This document shows, piece by piece, positions 1 through 5,340 of a stretch of DNA of 5,340 bases. The stretch's first letter is position 1. Every line of letters starts with the position of its first letter. Where the stretch lies: NCBI GenBank assembly GCA_025965395.1, contig JAOPXA010000043.1:1-5340 (forward strand). The letters are read 5' to 3'. Both the position numbers and the translations under genes were made by a program. The notes beneath the pieces were generated by a model. The model was given only the letters and a program-made list of their open reading frames with translations. It was not told where the DNA came from and searched no databases. The stretch is from Nocardioidaceae bacterium. GTDB lineage: Bacteria; Actinomycetota; Actinomycetes; Propionibacteriales; Nocardioidaceae.

Positions 1-45
1 TCCATGGCATGGAAGAGGTCAGGAGTTCGAATCTCCTATGCTCCA
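1..45 (+). tRNA. tRNA-Ala (anticodon GGC), 3' part only
   Basis: This is the 3' portion of an alanine tRNA; the acceptor 5' strand, the D arm and part of the anticodon stem lie before the window. The T arm is clear: stem 21-25 (AGGAG) pairs with 33-37 (CTCCT) around the loop TTCGAAT. The acceptor 3' strand is 38-44 (ATGCTCC), followed by discriminator A45. Counting back over a 5-nt variable region (16-20), the anticodon stem 3' strand is 11-15 and the loop is 4-10 (ATGGCAT), giving anticodon GGC at 6-8 after U33. Bases 1-3 (TCC) pair with 11-13 (GGA), which confirms the register. T at acceptor position 70 allows the G3:U70 pair that marks tRNA-Ala. The 3' CCA is not encoded (CCC follows), so it would be added after transcription. 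Confidence 0.93.
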
Positions 46-77
46 CCCTTGTTTCTCGTCGGCCTCCGCGCCCACCT

Positions 78-143
78 CCGCTGAGAGTGACGTATTGGCT
101 GAGACTCGCCGGGGTGCGACAGCCAAAACGTCACTCTCAGCGG
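78..143. terminator. 24-bp inverted repeat, putative bidirectional terminator
   Basis: The arms 78-101 and 120-143 pair over 24 bp with a single mismatch (A94 against A127), around an 18-nt loop (102-119). The loop can form a further 4-bp stem (106-109 with 116-119). The element lies between the plus-strand tRNA-Ala and the end of the convergent peptidase gene, where a terminator serving both directions is expected. Neither side has a U-tract, which is common for actinobacterial terminators but leaves the intrinsic-terminator reading unproven. The near-perfect arms could also mark a dispersed palindromic repeat that has been recruited as a terminator. Confidence 0.7.
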
Positions 144-160
144 GGTAGCGAGCGGCTACC
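144..160 (-). terminator. Small hairpin spanning the peptidase stop codon
   Basis: GGTAGC (144-149) and GCTACC (155-160) form a perfect 6-bp stem with a 5-nt loop. It directly abuts the larger inverted repeat (78-143) and contains the TAG stop codon of the peptidase (158-156). In the peptidase mRNA this hairpin would come first and could stack on the large one. It may contribute to transcript 3'-end formation or protection, or it may be chance; a 6-bp GC-rich stem is weak evidence by itself. Confidence 0.4.
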
Positions 161-2108
161 AGATCGAGACGCGCTCGTCCGGATCTAGCCAGAGCGCGTG
201 CTCGTCCGTCACGCCGAATGCCTGATAGAACGCATCTAGGTTGCGGACGACCTGGTTGCAACGGAATTCCGGCGGCGAGTGCGGATCGACCGTGAGGCGC
301 CGCACCGTCTCAGTGTCGCGGGACTTGGTCTGCCAGGCCTGGGCCCAGGAGATGAAGAAGCGTTGATCGGCGCTCAGGCCATCGACAGGCTCGGGCTCGA
401 CGCCGCCCAGACTCATCCGGAAGGCCTTGTACGAGATGGAGAGCCCGCCGAGGTCGCCGATGTTCTCGCCGATCGTCAGCGCGCCGTTGACCGTGCGGCC
501 GTCGGCACCAGCCGGGCTCAGCGCGTCATACTGCTTGATCAGTGCGCCGGTGAGCTCCTCGAACGACTTGCGGTCGGCATCGGTCCACCAGTTGCTCAGG
601 GCTCCGGTGCCGTCGTAGTGCGAGCCCTGGTCGTCGAAGCCGTGGCCAATCTCGTGGCCGATCACGGAGCCGATTGCCCCGTAGTTGACCGCGTCGTCGG
701 CGTCGGCCCCGAAGAACGGGGGCTGCAGGATCGCGGCGGGAAAGACAATCTCGTTCATCGTCGGGTTGTAGTACGCGTTGACCGTCTGCGGCGTCATGTA
801 CCACTCATCGCGGTCGATCGGCGCGCCCAGCTTGGCCAGCTCGCGGTCCATCGCGAACGCCCGCGACGCCATGACGTTGGTCAGCAAGTCGTCACGCGTG
901 GTCGTCAGCTTGGAGTAGTCGCGCCACTTCTGCGGATGACCGATCTTCGGCGTGAATGCCGCGAGCTTGTCGAGCGCCCGCTTCTTGGTCTCTGCGCTCA
1001 TCCAGGGCAGGGCCGAGATGCTCTCGCGGTAGGCGGAGATCAGGTTGGCGATGAGTTCTTCCATGCGCGCCTTGGCGGCCGCCGGGTATTCCGTAGACAC
1101 GTAGATGCGCCCAAGCGCTTCGCCCATCGCACCCTCGGTGAACCCGACGCCGCGCTTCCAGCGCTCGCGAAGCTCAGCGGTGCCGCTCAACGTACGGCCG
1201 TAGAACGCGAAGTTGGCGTCGACGAACTCGGACGAGAGATAGGGCGCAGAGCTGTGGATGACCTTCCAGCGCAGCCAGTCACTCCACCCGGCAAGGTGCT
1301 CGGTCGTCAGTAATGACTGGAGACCCTCGAGGTAGGAGGGCTGGCCGACGATGAGGTGGGTGAACAGGGCGTCTGGGATCTGCGCCTGCTCGGCCCAGGC
1401 GTCCCAGTCGATGGTCGGTGCCAGCGCGCGGAGCTCGCTCTTGGACATGGGGTTGTACGTCTTCTGGGCGTCGCGTGTCGTGACGCGGTCCCAGTGGTAG
1501 GAAGCAATCGCGGCCTCGAGCTCGAAGACGCGCCGGGCGCGTTTCTCCGCGTCATCTAGGCCCGCGAGACCGAACATCGTGGCGAGGTGTGCCCGGTATG
1601 CGGCGCGGATCTCGGCGAAATCCTCTCCGCGGAAATACGACTCGTCGGGCAGGCCAAGTCCCGACTGGTTGAAGTAGGCCGCATAGCGGTCGGGCTGGCC
1701 CTCGTCAGGAGCGATGTAGATGCCCACGAAGCTCGAGACGCCGAGCCGATCGAAGTAGCCGAGGGTCGTGATGAACGAGGCGATCGAGTCGATCTCATCA
1801 ACGCGCGCCAGAAGAGGCACCAGAGGGGAGGCGCCGAGCTTTTCGACCCGCTCGGCGTCCATGAAGCTCGCGTAGAGGTCTCCGATCTTGCGCTGATCAG
1901 CGTCGGGATCCTCGGCTTCGCGCGCCGCCTCGATAATGGCGCGAATCTTCTTCTCGGACTCGTCATGCAGGTCGACGAACGACCCTGTCGTGGCTCGATC
2001 GGCGGGGATGGAAGCGGTCGTCAGCCACCGGCCGTTGACGTGGCGAAACAGGTCATCAGCGGGGAGAATGGACGGGTCGAGTTGGGTCAGATCTATGCCT
2101 TGGCTCAC
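156..2108 (-). CDS. M13 family zinc metallopeptidase (neprilysin/Zmp1/PepO-like)
   Basis: This 650-residue protein is a zinc endopeptidase of the neprilysin (M13) family, which cleaves peptides. The N-terminal M13 domain runs from about residue 15 (DDLFRHVNGRW) to about 390; the catalytic domain covers about 440-650. The active site is complete: H485-E486-I-G-H489 (HExxH), third zinc ligand E548 and D552 in GENIGD, substrate-binding N444 in NAYYNP, and H610 with R616 in the HSPPEFR segment. The spacings H485-E548 (63), E548-D552 (4) and N444-H485 (41) equal those of human neprilysin (H583, E646, D650, N542). The protein ends in the family's C-terminal tryptophan. There is no signal peptide or membrane helix and only one cysteine (next to R616), which suggests a cytosolic or non-classically exported enzyme such as mycobacterial Zmp1 (about 663 residues). 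The start is GTG at 2108, with no Shine-Dalgarno sequence but a -10 element 6 nt upstream. The substrate is unknown. Confidence 0.95.
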   Translation of the reverse strand: MSQGIDLTQLDPSILPADDLFRHVNGRWLTTASIPADRATTGSFVDLHDESEKKIRAIIEAAREAEDPDADQRKIGDLYASFMDAERVEKLGASPLVPLLARVDEIDSIASFITTLGYFDRLGVSSFVGIYIAPDEGQPDRYAAYFNQSGLGLPDESYFRGEDFAEIRAAYRAHLATMFGLAGLDDAEKRARRVFELEAAIASYHWDRVTTRDAQKTYNPMSKSELRALAPTIDWDAWAEQAQIPDALFTHLIVGQPSYLEGLQSLLTTEHLAGWSDWLRWKVIHSSAPYLSSEFVDANFAFYGRTLSGTAELRERWKRGVGFTEGAMGEALGRIYVSTEYPAAAKARMEELIANLISAYRESISALPWMSAETKKRALDKLAAFTPKIGHPQKWRDYSKLTTTRDDLLTNVMASRAFAMDRELAKLGAPIDRDEWYMTPQTVNAYYNPTMNEIVFPAAILQPPFFGADADDAVNYGAIGSVIGHEIGHGFDDQGSHYDGTGALSNWWTDADRKSFEELTGALIKQYDALSPAGADGRTVNGALTIGENIGDLGGLSISYKAFRMSLGGVEPEPVDGLSADQRFFISWAQAWQTKSRDTETVRRLTVDPHSPPEFRCNQVVRNLDAFYQAFGVTDEHALWLDPDERVSIW

Positions 2109-2113
2109 GGCGT

Positions 2114-2119
2114 TAGGCT
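2114..2119 (+). promoter_or_regulatory. -10 element for the siderophore-interacting protein gene (leaderless)
   Basis: TAGGCT at 2114-2119 fits TANNNT and is followed by a 7-nt gap (ACAACTC) and the GTG start at 2127, so the message would begin at the start codon. There is no Shine-Dalgarno sequence before the start and no recognisable -35 element. Together with the minus-strand hexamer it forms the near-palindrome TAGGCTA (2114-2120), so the two promoters share the same bases. The surrounding GTTAGGCTA (2112-2120) also equals the core of the IdeR/DtxR iron box, although the outer positions do not match. Confidence 0.6.
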
Positions 2120-2120
2120 A
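2115..2120 (-). promoter_or_regulatory. -10 element for the M13 peptidase gene (leaderless)
   Basis: On the minus strand the hexamer TAGCCT (2120 to 2115) fits the actinobacterial -10 pattern TANNNT. It is followed by AACGCC and then the GTG start codon (2108-2106). A gap of 6 nt puts the expected transcription start at or next to the G of GTG, so the mRNA would be leaderless; this agrees with the missing Shine-Dalgarno sequence. No convincing -35 is seen: a TTGGTT (2141 to 2136) lies 15 nt upstream, which is short spacing. The element overlaps the oppositely oriented -10 of the neighbouring gene by 5 bp. Confidence 0.6.
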
Positions 2121-2126
2121 CAACTC

Positions 2127-2933
2127 GTGAGCAAGAACCAACCAGCCCGACTCCAGGTGCTTCGTGCCTTTGACATCACGCCTCACATGCGTCGCGTCGT
2201 CTTCGGTGGCAGCGGGTTCGCGACGCTCCTCGCGCGCAACGTGCCGTTCACGGATCGCTACGTCAAGCTGGTGTTCCTCGATCCGGGCGCGAGCTATCCC
2301 GAGCCGCTCGATCTTGAGGTCGTTCGCGCCACGATGGCGCCGGAGACCTGGCCGATCCTGCGCACCTACACGATCCGATGGATCGACGAGACGGCCGCCG
2401 AGTTGGCGATCGACTTCGTGGTCCATGGCGAAGAAGGGCTCGCGGGTCCGTGGGCGGCCAGCGCCCAACCCGGCGACGAGATCCACCTGCGCGGACCAGG
2501 CGGGGCCTACACGCCCGACCCTGCGGCGGATCACCATCTCTTTGTCGGTGATGAAGCGGCCATCCCGGCGATCGCCGCGGGCATCGAGGCGCTCGAGCCC
2601 GGTGCCCAGGCGACAGCATTCATCGAGGTCACCGGACCTGACGACGAGCAACCACTCCCGTCGAAGGCCGATGTCGCCGTTCACTGGCTGCATCGGGGTG
2701 CTGCCGATGCTGGCTCCACCGAGCTTCTCGACCAGGCCGTGCGTGCATGGCAGTGGCCGGAGGGGCGCGTATGTGCCTTCGTCCACGGCGAGTCCAAGCT
2801 CTTGCGCACCGTGCGTCCCTACCTTGCAAACGACCGGCAGGTGGCCCGTGGCGACCTTTCCGTGTCGGCATACTGGCGGGTGGGCGCGACCGAAGAAGGC
2901 TTCCGGCAGTGGAAGGCCGAGCAGGTTTCTTAG
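2127..2933 (+). CDS. Siderophore-interacting protein (FAD-dependent ferric-siderophore reductase family)
   Basis: This 268-residue protein belongs to the SIP/ViuB family of flavoproteins. They bind FAD and use NAD(P)H to reduce ferric siderophores in the cytoplasm, releasing iron. The N-terminal FAD-binding barrel (about residues 5-130) carries the FAD motif R79-T-Y-T-I-R84. The C-terminal half begins with the family's GDEAAIPAI segment (G141-D142-E143), has HGE at 220-222, and ends with the typical YWRVGATEEGFRQWK block (from Y249). The length is normal for the family. The open frame continues upstream of GTG 2127, but that stretch lies inside the divergent peptidase gene and has no family similarity; the GTG sits 7 nt after a -10 hexamer. 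The specific siderophore cannot be inferred, and no siderophore biosynthesis or transport gene is in view. Iron control by an IdeR/DtxR-type repressor is possible from the promoter core. Confidence 0.92.
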   Translation: MSKNQPARLQVLRAFDITPHMRRVVFGGSGFATLLARNVPFTDRYVKLVFLDPGASYPEPLDLEVVRATMAPETWPILRTYTIRWIDETAAELAIDFVVHGEEGLAGPWAASAQPGDEIHLRGPGGAYTPDPAADHHLFVGDEAAIPAIAAGIEALEPGAQATAFIEVTGPDDEQPLPSKADVAVHWLHRGAADAGSTELLDQAVRAWQWPEGRVCAFVHGESKLLRTVRPYLANDRQVARGDLSVSAYWRVGATEEGFRQWKAEQVS

Positions 2934-2944
2934 CCCTGGACCGG

Positions 2945-2950
2945 TAGTCT
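2945..2950 (+). promoter_or_regulatory. -10 element for the cytidylyltransferase/SDR gene (leaderless)
   Basis: TAGTCT at 2945-2950 fits TANNNT and is followed by 7 nt (GCACCGG) and the GTG start at 2958. This is the same geometry as upstream of the flavoprotein gene. It lies 11 bp past that gene's stop codon, so the downstream gene probably has its own leaderless transcript, possibly in addition to read-through. No -35 element or Shine-Dalgarno sequence is evident in the 24-bp gap. Confidence 0.55.
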
Positions 2951-2957
2951 GCACCGG

Positions 2958-4364
2958 GTGACTACTCTGCGCAACGTCGGCGTGATCCTGGCTGGCGGCA
3001 CCGGGACCCGGGTGGGACTTTCGATCCCCAAACAGCTCATCAAGATCGCTGGCAAGCCGATCATCGAGCACACCATTGCCGCGTTCAACGCCTCGCCGCT
3101 CATCGACGAGATCATCATCATGATGACGCCCGGCCACCTCGACCCCGTCCGCTCGATTGTGCAGAACGGCGGCTACGCCAAGGTCACCCAGCTGCTCGAA
3201 GGCGCCGAGACGCGCAACGGCACGACGAGCCTGGCGCTTGCTGCGTTGGGCGACGACGAGTGCAACGTGCTCTTCCACGATGCCGTCCGCCCGCTCGTCT
3301 CCCAGACGATCATCGAGGACTGTGTGGCGGCGCTCCAGACATACGAGGCGGTCGACACGGCTATCCCGTCGGCGGACACCGTGATCCAGGTCCATCCCGA
3401 TCGCGAAGCCATCGCCGACGTGCTGCCCCGGCACCTCCTTCGTCGCGGACAGACGCCCCAAGCCTTTCGACTGTCGGTCATCCGCGAGGCGTACGAGGTG
3501 GCGGCCAAGGATCCCGATTTCGCAGCGACAGACGACTGCACCGTGGTGCTTCGCTACACGCCCGATGTCGAGATCGCCGTCGTCATGGGGCACGACCGCA
3601 ACATGAAGGTCACCGAGCCGATCGACGTCTACATCGCCGACAAGCTCTTCCAGCTGACCTCGGCCGACACGCCGGCGGCACTCACTGGTGAGGAGTACGA
3701 AGCGGCGCTGCGCGACAAGACGGTGGTGATCTTCGGCGGCTCATACGGCATCGGTGGCGATATCGCCGAGGTCGCGCGTAAGTTCGGCGCCAAGGTCTTC
3801 ACTTTCTCAAGGTCGTCCACCAAGACCCACGTGGAGAAGCGCGAAGACGTGGCCAGGGTCGCCGCCCAGGTGCTAGCCGAGACCGGGCGCATCGACTACG
3901 TCGTCAACACCGCGGGGGTCCTGCACATCGGGGAGCTTGCCGAGACGACCGAGGAGACCATTTACAACGCCACCGAGGTCAACTACCTCGCGCCGATCTT
4001 CATCGCCCAGGAGTTCTACCCGCACCTCGCACAAACGGGTGGGTCGTTGCTGCTCTTCACGTCGTCGTCCTACACGCGGGGGCGCCGCGGCTATTCGTTG
4101 TATTCCTCGGCCAAGGCGGCCGTGGTCAACCTGACCCAGGCGCTCGCCGACGAGTGGGCCGGTGAGGTCCGGGTCAACTGCGTCAACCCCGAGCGCACCG
4201 GTACCCCGATGCGGACCAAGGCGTTCGGTGATGAGCCTGCCGGCACTTTGTTGACGTCCGAAGAGGTGGCGTCGAAGTCGATCGACGTCATGGTGTCGGC
4301 GCAGACTGGGCACGTGATTGACATACGTCGCGGTGATGGGCCTGCCGCCATCAGTAACGGGTAG
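2958..4364 (+). CDS. Bifunctional cytidylyltransferase/SDR oxidoreductase (probable CDP-ribitol synthase)
   Basis: This 468-residue fusion has an IspD/TarI-type cytidylyltransferase (about 1-235) followed by a short-chain dehydrogenase (about 250-468). Transferase motifs are LAGGTGTR (11-18), P24-K25-Q26, HDAVRP (107-112), QTPQAF (from 165) and K217 in MKVTEP; R18, K25 and K217 match the catalytic R20, K27 and K213 of E. coli IspD. HDAVRP and TDDC resemble TarI (HDSVRP, TDAC) more than IspD. The dehydrogenase has the cofactor loop GGSYGIG (260-266), NTAG (317-320), and a full N342-S369-Y382-K386 tetrad with normal spacing; SRSS after the second strand hints at NADPH. The arrangement recalls Acs1/Bcs1 of Haemophilus influenzae, which reduces ribulose 5-phosphate to ribitol 5-phosphate and couples it to CTP. 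I infer that it supplies CDP-ribitol for a teichoic-acid-like polymer, supported by the glycerophosphotransferase-family gene next door. Start GTG follows a -10 by 7 nt. The polyol has not been determined. Confidence 0.88.
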   Translation: MTTLRNVGVILAGGTGTRVGLSIPKQLIKIAGKPIIEHTIAAFNASPLIDEIIIMMTPGHLDPVRSIVQNGGYAKVTQLLEGAETRNGTTSLALAALGDDECNVLFHDAVRPLVSQTIIEDCVAALQTYEAVDTAIPSADTVIQVHPDREAIADVLPRHLLRRGQTPQAFRLSVIREAYEVAAKDPDFAATDDCTVVLRYTPDVEIAVVMGHDRNMKVTEPIDVYIADKLFQLTSADTPAALTGEEYEAALRDKTVVIFGGSYGIGGDIAEVARKFGAKVFTFSRSSTKTHVEKREDVARVAAQVLAETGRIDYVVNTAGVLHIGELAETTEETIYNATEVNYLAPIFIAQEFYPHLAQTGGSLLLFTSSSYTRGRRGYSLYSSAKAAVVNLTQALADEWAGEVRVNCVNPERTGTPMRTKAFGDEPAGTLLTSEEVASKSIDVMVSAQTGHVIDIRRGDGPAAISNG

Positions 4365-4414
4365 TGCTTTCTTAGGTTTCGGTGGCGCCGATCCCTCGCG
4401 GGTCGCTTCGTTGG

Positions 4415-4452
4415 CCGCTCACGATCACGACCGCTCACGATCACGACCGCTC
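4415..4452. repeat. 16-bp direct tandem repeat
   Basis: The unit CCGCTCACGATCACGA occurs twice without gaps (4415-4430 and 4431-4446), followed by a partial third copy (CCGCTC, 4447-4452). It lies in the noncoding gap between two convergent genes, just before the terminator hairpins. Each unit has an internal repetition (TCACGA). The role is unknown; it may be a slippage product or part of the 3' untranslated region of the upstream gene. Confidence 0.85.
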
Positions 4453-4455
4453 CCG

Positions 4456-4501
4456 CTCACATACGTGAGGGGGTTGTGGTTGCTCTGGCGACCACAACCC
4501 C
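4456..4501. terminator. Double-hairpin bidirectional terminator
   Basis: Two abutting stems are visible. The first is 5 bp, CTCAC (4456-4460) with GTGAG (4465-4469), around a 4-nt loop. The second is a perfect 11-bp stem, 4470-4480 (GGGGTTGTGGT) with 4491-4501 (ACCACAACCCC), around a 10-nt loop. The pair lies between the convergent fusion gene (stop at 4362-4364) and the phosphotransferase-family gene, whose stop codon begins one base beyond the second stem (4503-4505). The position and strength suggest termination from both sides. There is no clear U-tract. Confidence 0.8.
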
Positions 4502-4502
4502 G

Positions 4503-5340
4503 TCACGCTCGGGTGATGAGGGAGTCGATGAAGGACTCGAAGGCTTTCGTTGGTGCGCCTTTTGTGGTGTCGCCTAGGTAGAACGCACGCAGGTCCGTCA
4601 GATCGGGCGGCGTTTCAAGCTGCCTTTCGACGATGGTGCGTATGGTTGCGCAGTCGACGATCGTCAGTCTGGGGACTTCGACGAGGAGGCGGTTGGTGGC
4701 CTCGGCTCCCTCGGGTTGCGTCACGATCAGGGGTTTGGCGGTGGCGAGCCAGTCGTAGGCGATGGCCGACAAGTCGGTGATGCAGAGATCGGCCGCCGTT
4801 GGCTGCCAGCCCCAGGGACCCTCGTCGATGAAGTGGCGCGTGCCCGAGAGGGTTTCCTTCAACGCGCGCACCGCCGATCCGTATGCAGCGTCGCGCGCGC
4901 CACTGTTGGGGTGCGGTCGGAAGATGATCGTGACGCGAGGATCGGCGTCGAGGGCGTCGACGAGCGCGCGCCCGTGGCTCACCGCCGAGCCGTGCGCAGT
5001 CGCAGCACGGTCGCCCTCCCAGGTGGGCGCATATAGGACGGTGAGCTCGCCAGACACGAACGCGGCGGGCACCTTGATCGTGTGGTCGAGCTGCGGCCGA
5101 CCGATCATCCGTACGCGCGCATCGGCGTCGAAGTTGCGTAGCGTGCGGGCTAGGCGTTCCTTGCCTGCGGTGCCAGCCACGAGCACATAGTCGTATGCCT
5201 TGCTGTGGTTGGAGACGCTCGAATCCTTGTCACTCTCACCGTGCCCGAGATGGACGTGGTCGACCTGGGAGAACCTCAGCGCCCGGAAGTTGATCTCGGC
5301 GTTATTGACATAGAGGAACACCTTGAAGGACGCCGCCGCG
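4503..5340 (-). CDS. CDP-glycerol/CDP-ribitol phosphotransferase family protein (TagF/TarL-like), 5'-truncated
   Basis: This is the C-terminal part (about 278 residues) of a polyol-phosphate transferase that moves glycerol- or ribitol-phosphate from a CDP donor onto a teichoic-acid-like chain at the inner face of the membrane. Family motifs on the minus strand, in order, are HGESDK (5243-5226), YAPTW (5033-5019), RPHP (4919-4908) and TDLSAIAYDWL (4778-4746); these match the H-G-x-x-x-K, YAPTW, R-x-H-P and (T/S)D-x-S signatures of TagB/TagF-type enzymes. The frame stays open to the window edge. A GTG at 5321 is not the real start, because residues before it (SFKVFLYVNN) continue the fold, so at least about 100 N-terminal residues lie beyond 5340. 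No membrane helix is visible in this part. The convergent neighbour probably makes CDP-ribitol, which favours a ribitol-phosphate donor, but CDP-glycerol cannot be excluded. The stop lies against a strong hairpin. Confidence 0.88.
   Translation of the reverse strand, partial: AAASFKVFLYVNNAEINFRALRFSQVDHVHLGHGESDKDSSVSNHSKAYDYVLVAGTAGKERLARTLRNFDADARVRMIGRPQLDHTIKVPAAFVSGELTVLYAPTWEGDRAATAHGSAVSHGRALVDALDADPRVTIIFRPHPNSGARDAAYGSAVRALKETLSGTRHFIDEGPWGWQPTAADLCITDLSAIAYDWLATAKPLIVTQPEGAEATNRLLVEVPRLTIVDCATIRTIVERQLETPPDLTDLRAFYLGDTTKGAPTKAFESFIDSLITRA

Noticed and set aside
21..45. tRNA 3' end as an attachment site for an integrated element
   Set aside because: No integrase, phage or plasmid gene follows the tRNA and no second copy of the tRNA 3' end is seen in the window; the neighbouring genes look like ordinary chromosomal genes.
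279..1313. Long open frame on the plus strand opposite the peptidase gene
   Set aside because: It is antisense to a gene with a complete M13 active site. Its translation is rich in R, G, V and A with no recognisable motif, as expected for the antisense of GC-rich coding DNA.
1587..2126. Upstream extension of the siderophore-interacting protein reading frame
   Set aside because: The extension lies wholly within or opposite the peptidase gene. The family N-terminus begins right after GTG 2127, and a -10 element sits 7 nt before that codon.
2118..3593. Long minus-strand open frame opposite the flavoprotein and fusion genes
   Set aside because: It overlaps two genes with clear family motifs and its translation shows no domain; long antisense frames are usual at this GC content.
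2958..3660. Assignment of the N-terminal domain as IspD of the MEP isoprenoid pathway
   Set aside because: The fold is shared, but the fusion to a short-chain dehydrogenase, the TarI-like HDAVRP and TDDC motifs, and the neighbouring teichoic-acid-type transferase favour a CDP-ribitol role.
5319..5321. GTG as the start codon of the phosphotransferase-family gene
   Set aside because: The frame is open to the window edge, the residues before the GTG continue the conserved strand, and the family requires a longer N-terminal part; the gene is truncated by the window.

Overview
The window comes from a high-GC bacterium, most likely an actinobacterium. The coding regions use GTG starts and strongly GC-biased third positions. 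Three genes carry a TANNNT-type -10 element 6-7 nt before a GTG start, as in actinobacterial leaderless transcripts. The M13 peptidase resembles mycobacterial Zmp1. Nocardioides-like Propionibacteriales is my best guess, but the sequence does not prove the genus.

Layout. Positions 1-45 are the 3' part of a tRNA-Ala(GGC) gene. A strong 24-bp inverted repeat (78-143) and a small hairpin (144-160) separate it from a convergent minus-strand gene for an M13 zinc metallopeptidase (156-2108). An 18-bp divergent intergenic region (2109-2126) holds overlapping, near-palindromic -10 elements, one for the peptidase and one for a plus-strand siderophore-interacting FAD protein (2127-2933). After 24 bp with its own -10 element comes a bifunctional cytidylyltransferase/short-chain dehydrogenase fusion (2958-4364), probably making CDP-ribitol. 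A 138-bp intergenic region holds a 16-bp tandem repeat and a double-hairpin terminator. The last gene is a minus-strand CDP-glycerol/CDP-ribitol phosphotransferase-family protein (4503-5340), whose 5' end lies outside the window.

How the genes fit together. The last two genes make a plausible cell-envelope pair: the fusion protein would supply an activated polyol phosphate (CDP-ribitol), and the TagF/TarL-like protein would transfer or polymerise it into a teichoic-acid-like glycopolymer. They are convergent, so they are not one operon. The flavoprotein would release iron from ferric siderophores, and the M13 peptidase appears to be a cytosolic or non-classically exported endopeptidase. I see no functional link between these two beyond the shared promoter region. 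There is no sign of a mobile element, CRISPR array or phage. The most unusual features are regulatory: the nested bidirectional leaderless promoter and the paired hairpins at both convergent gene ends.
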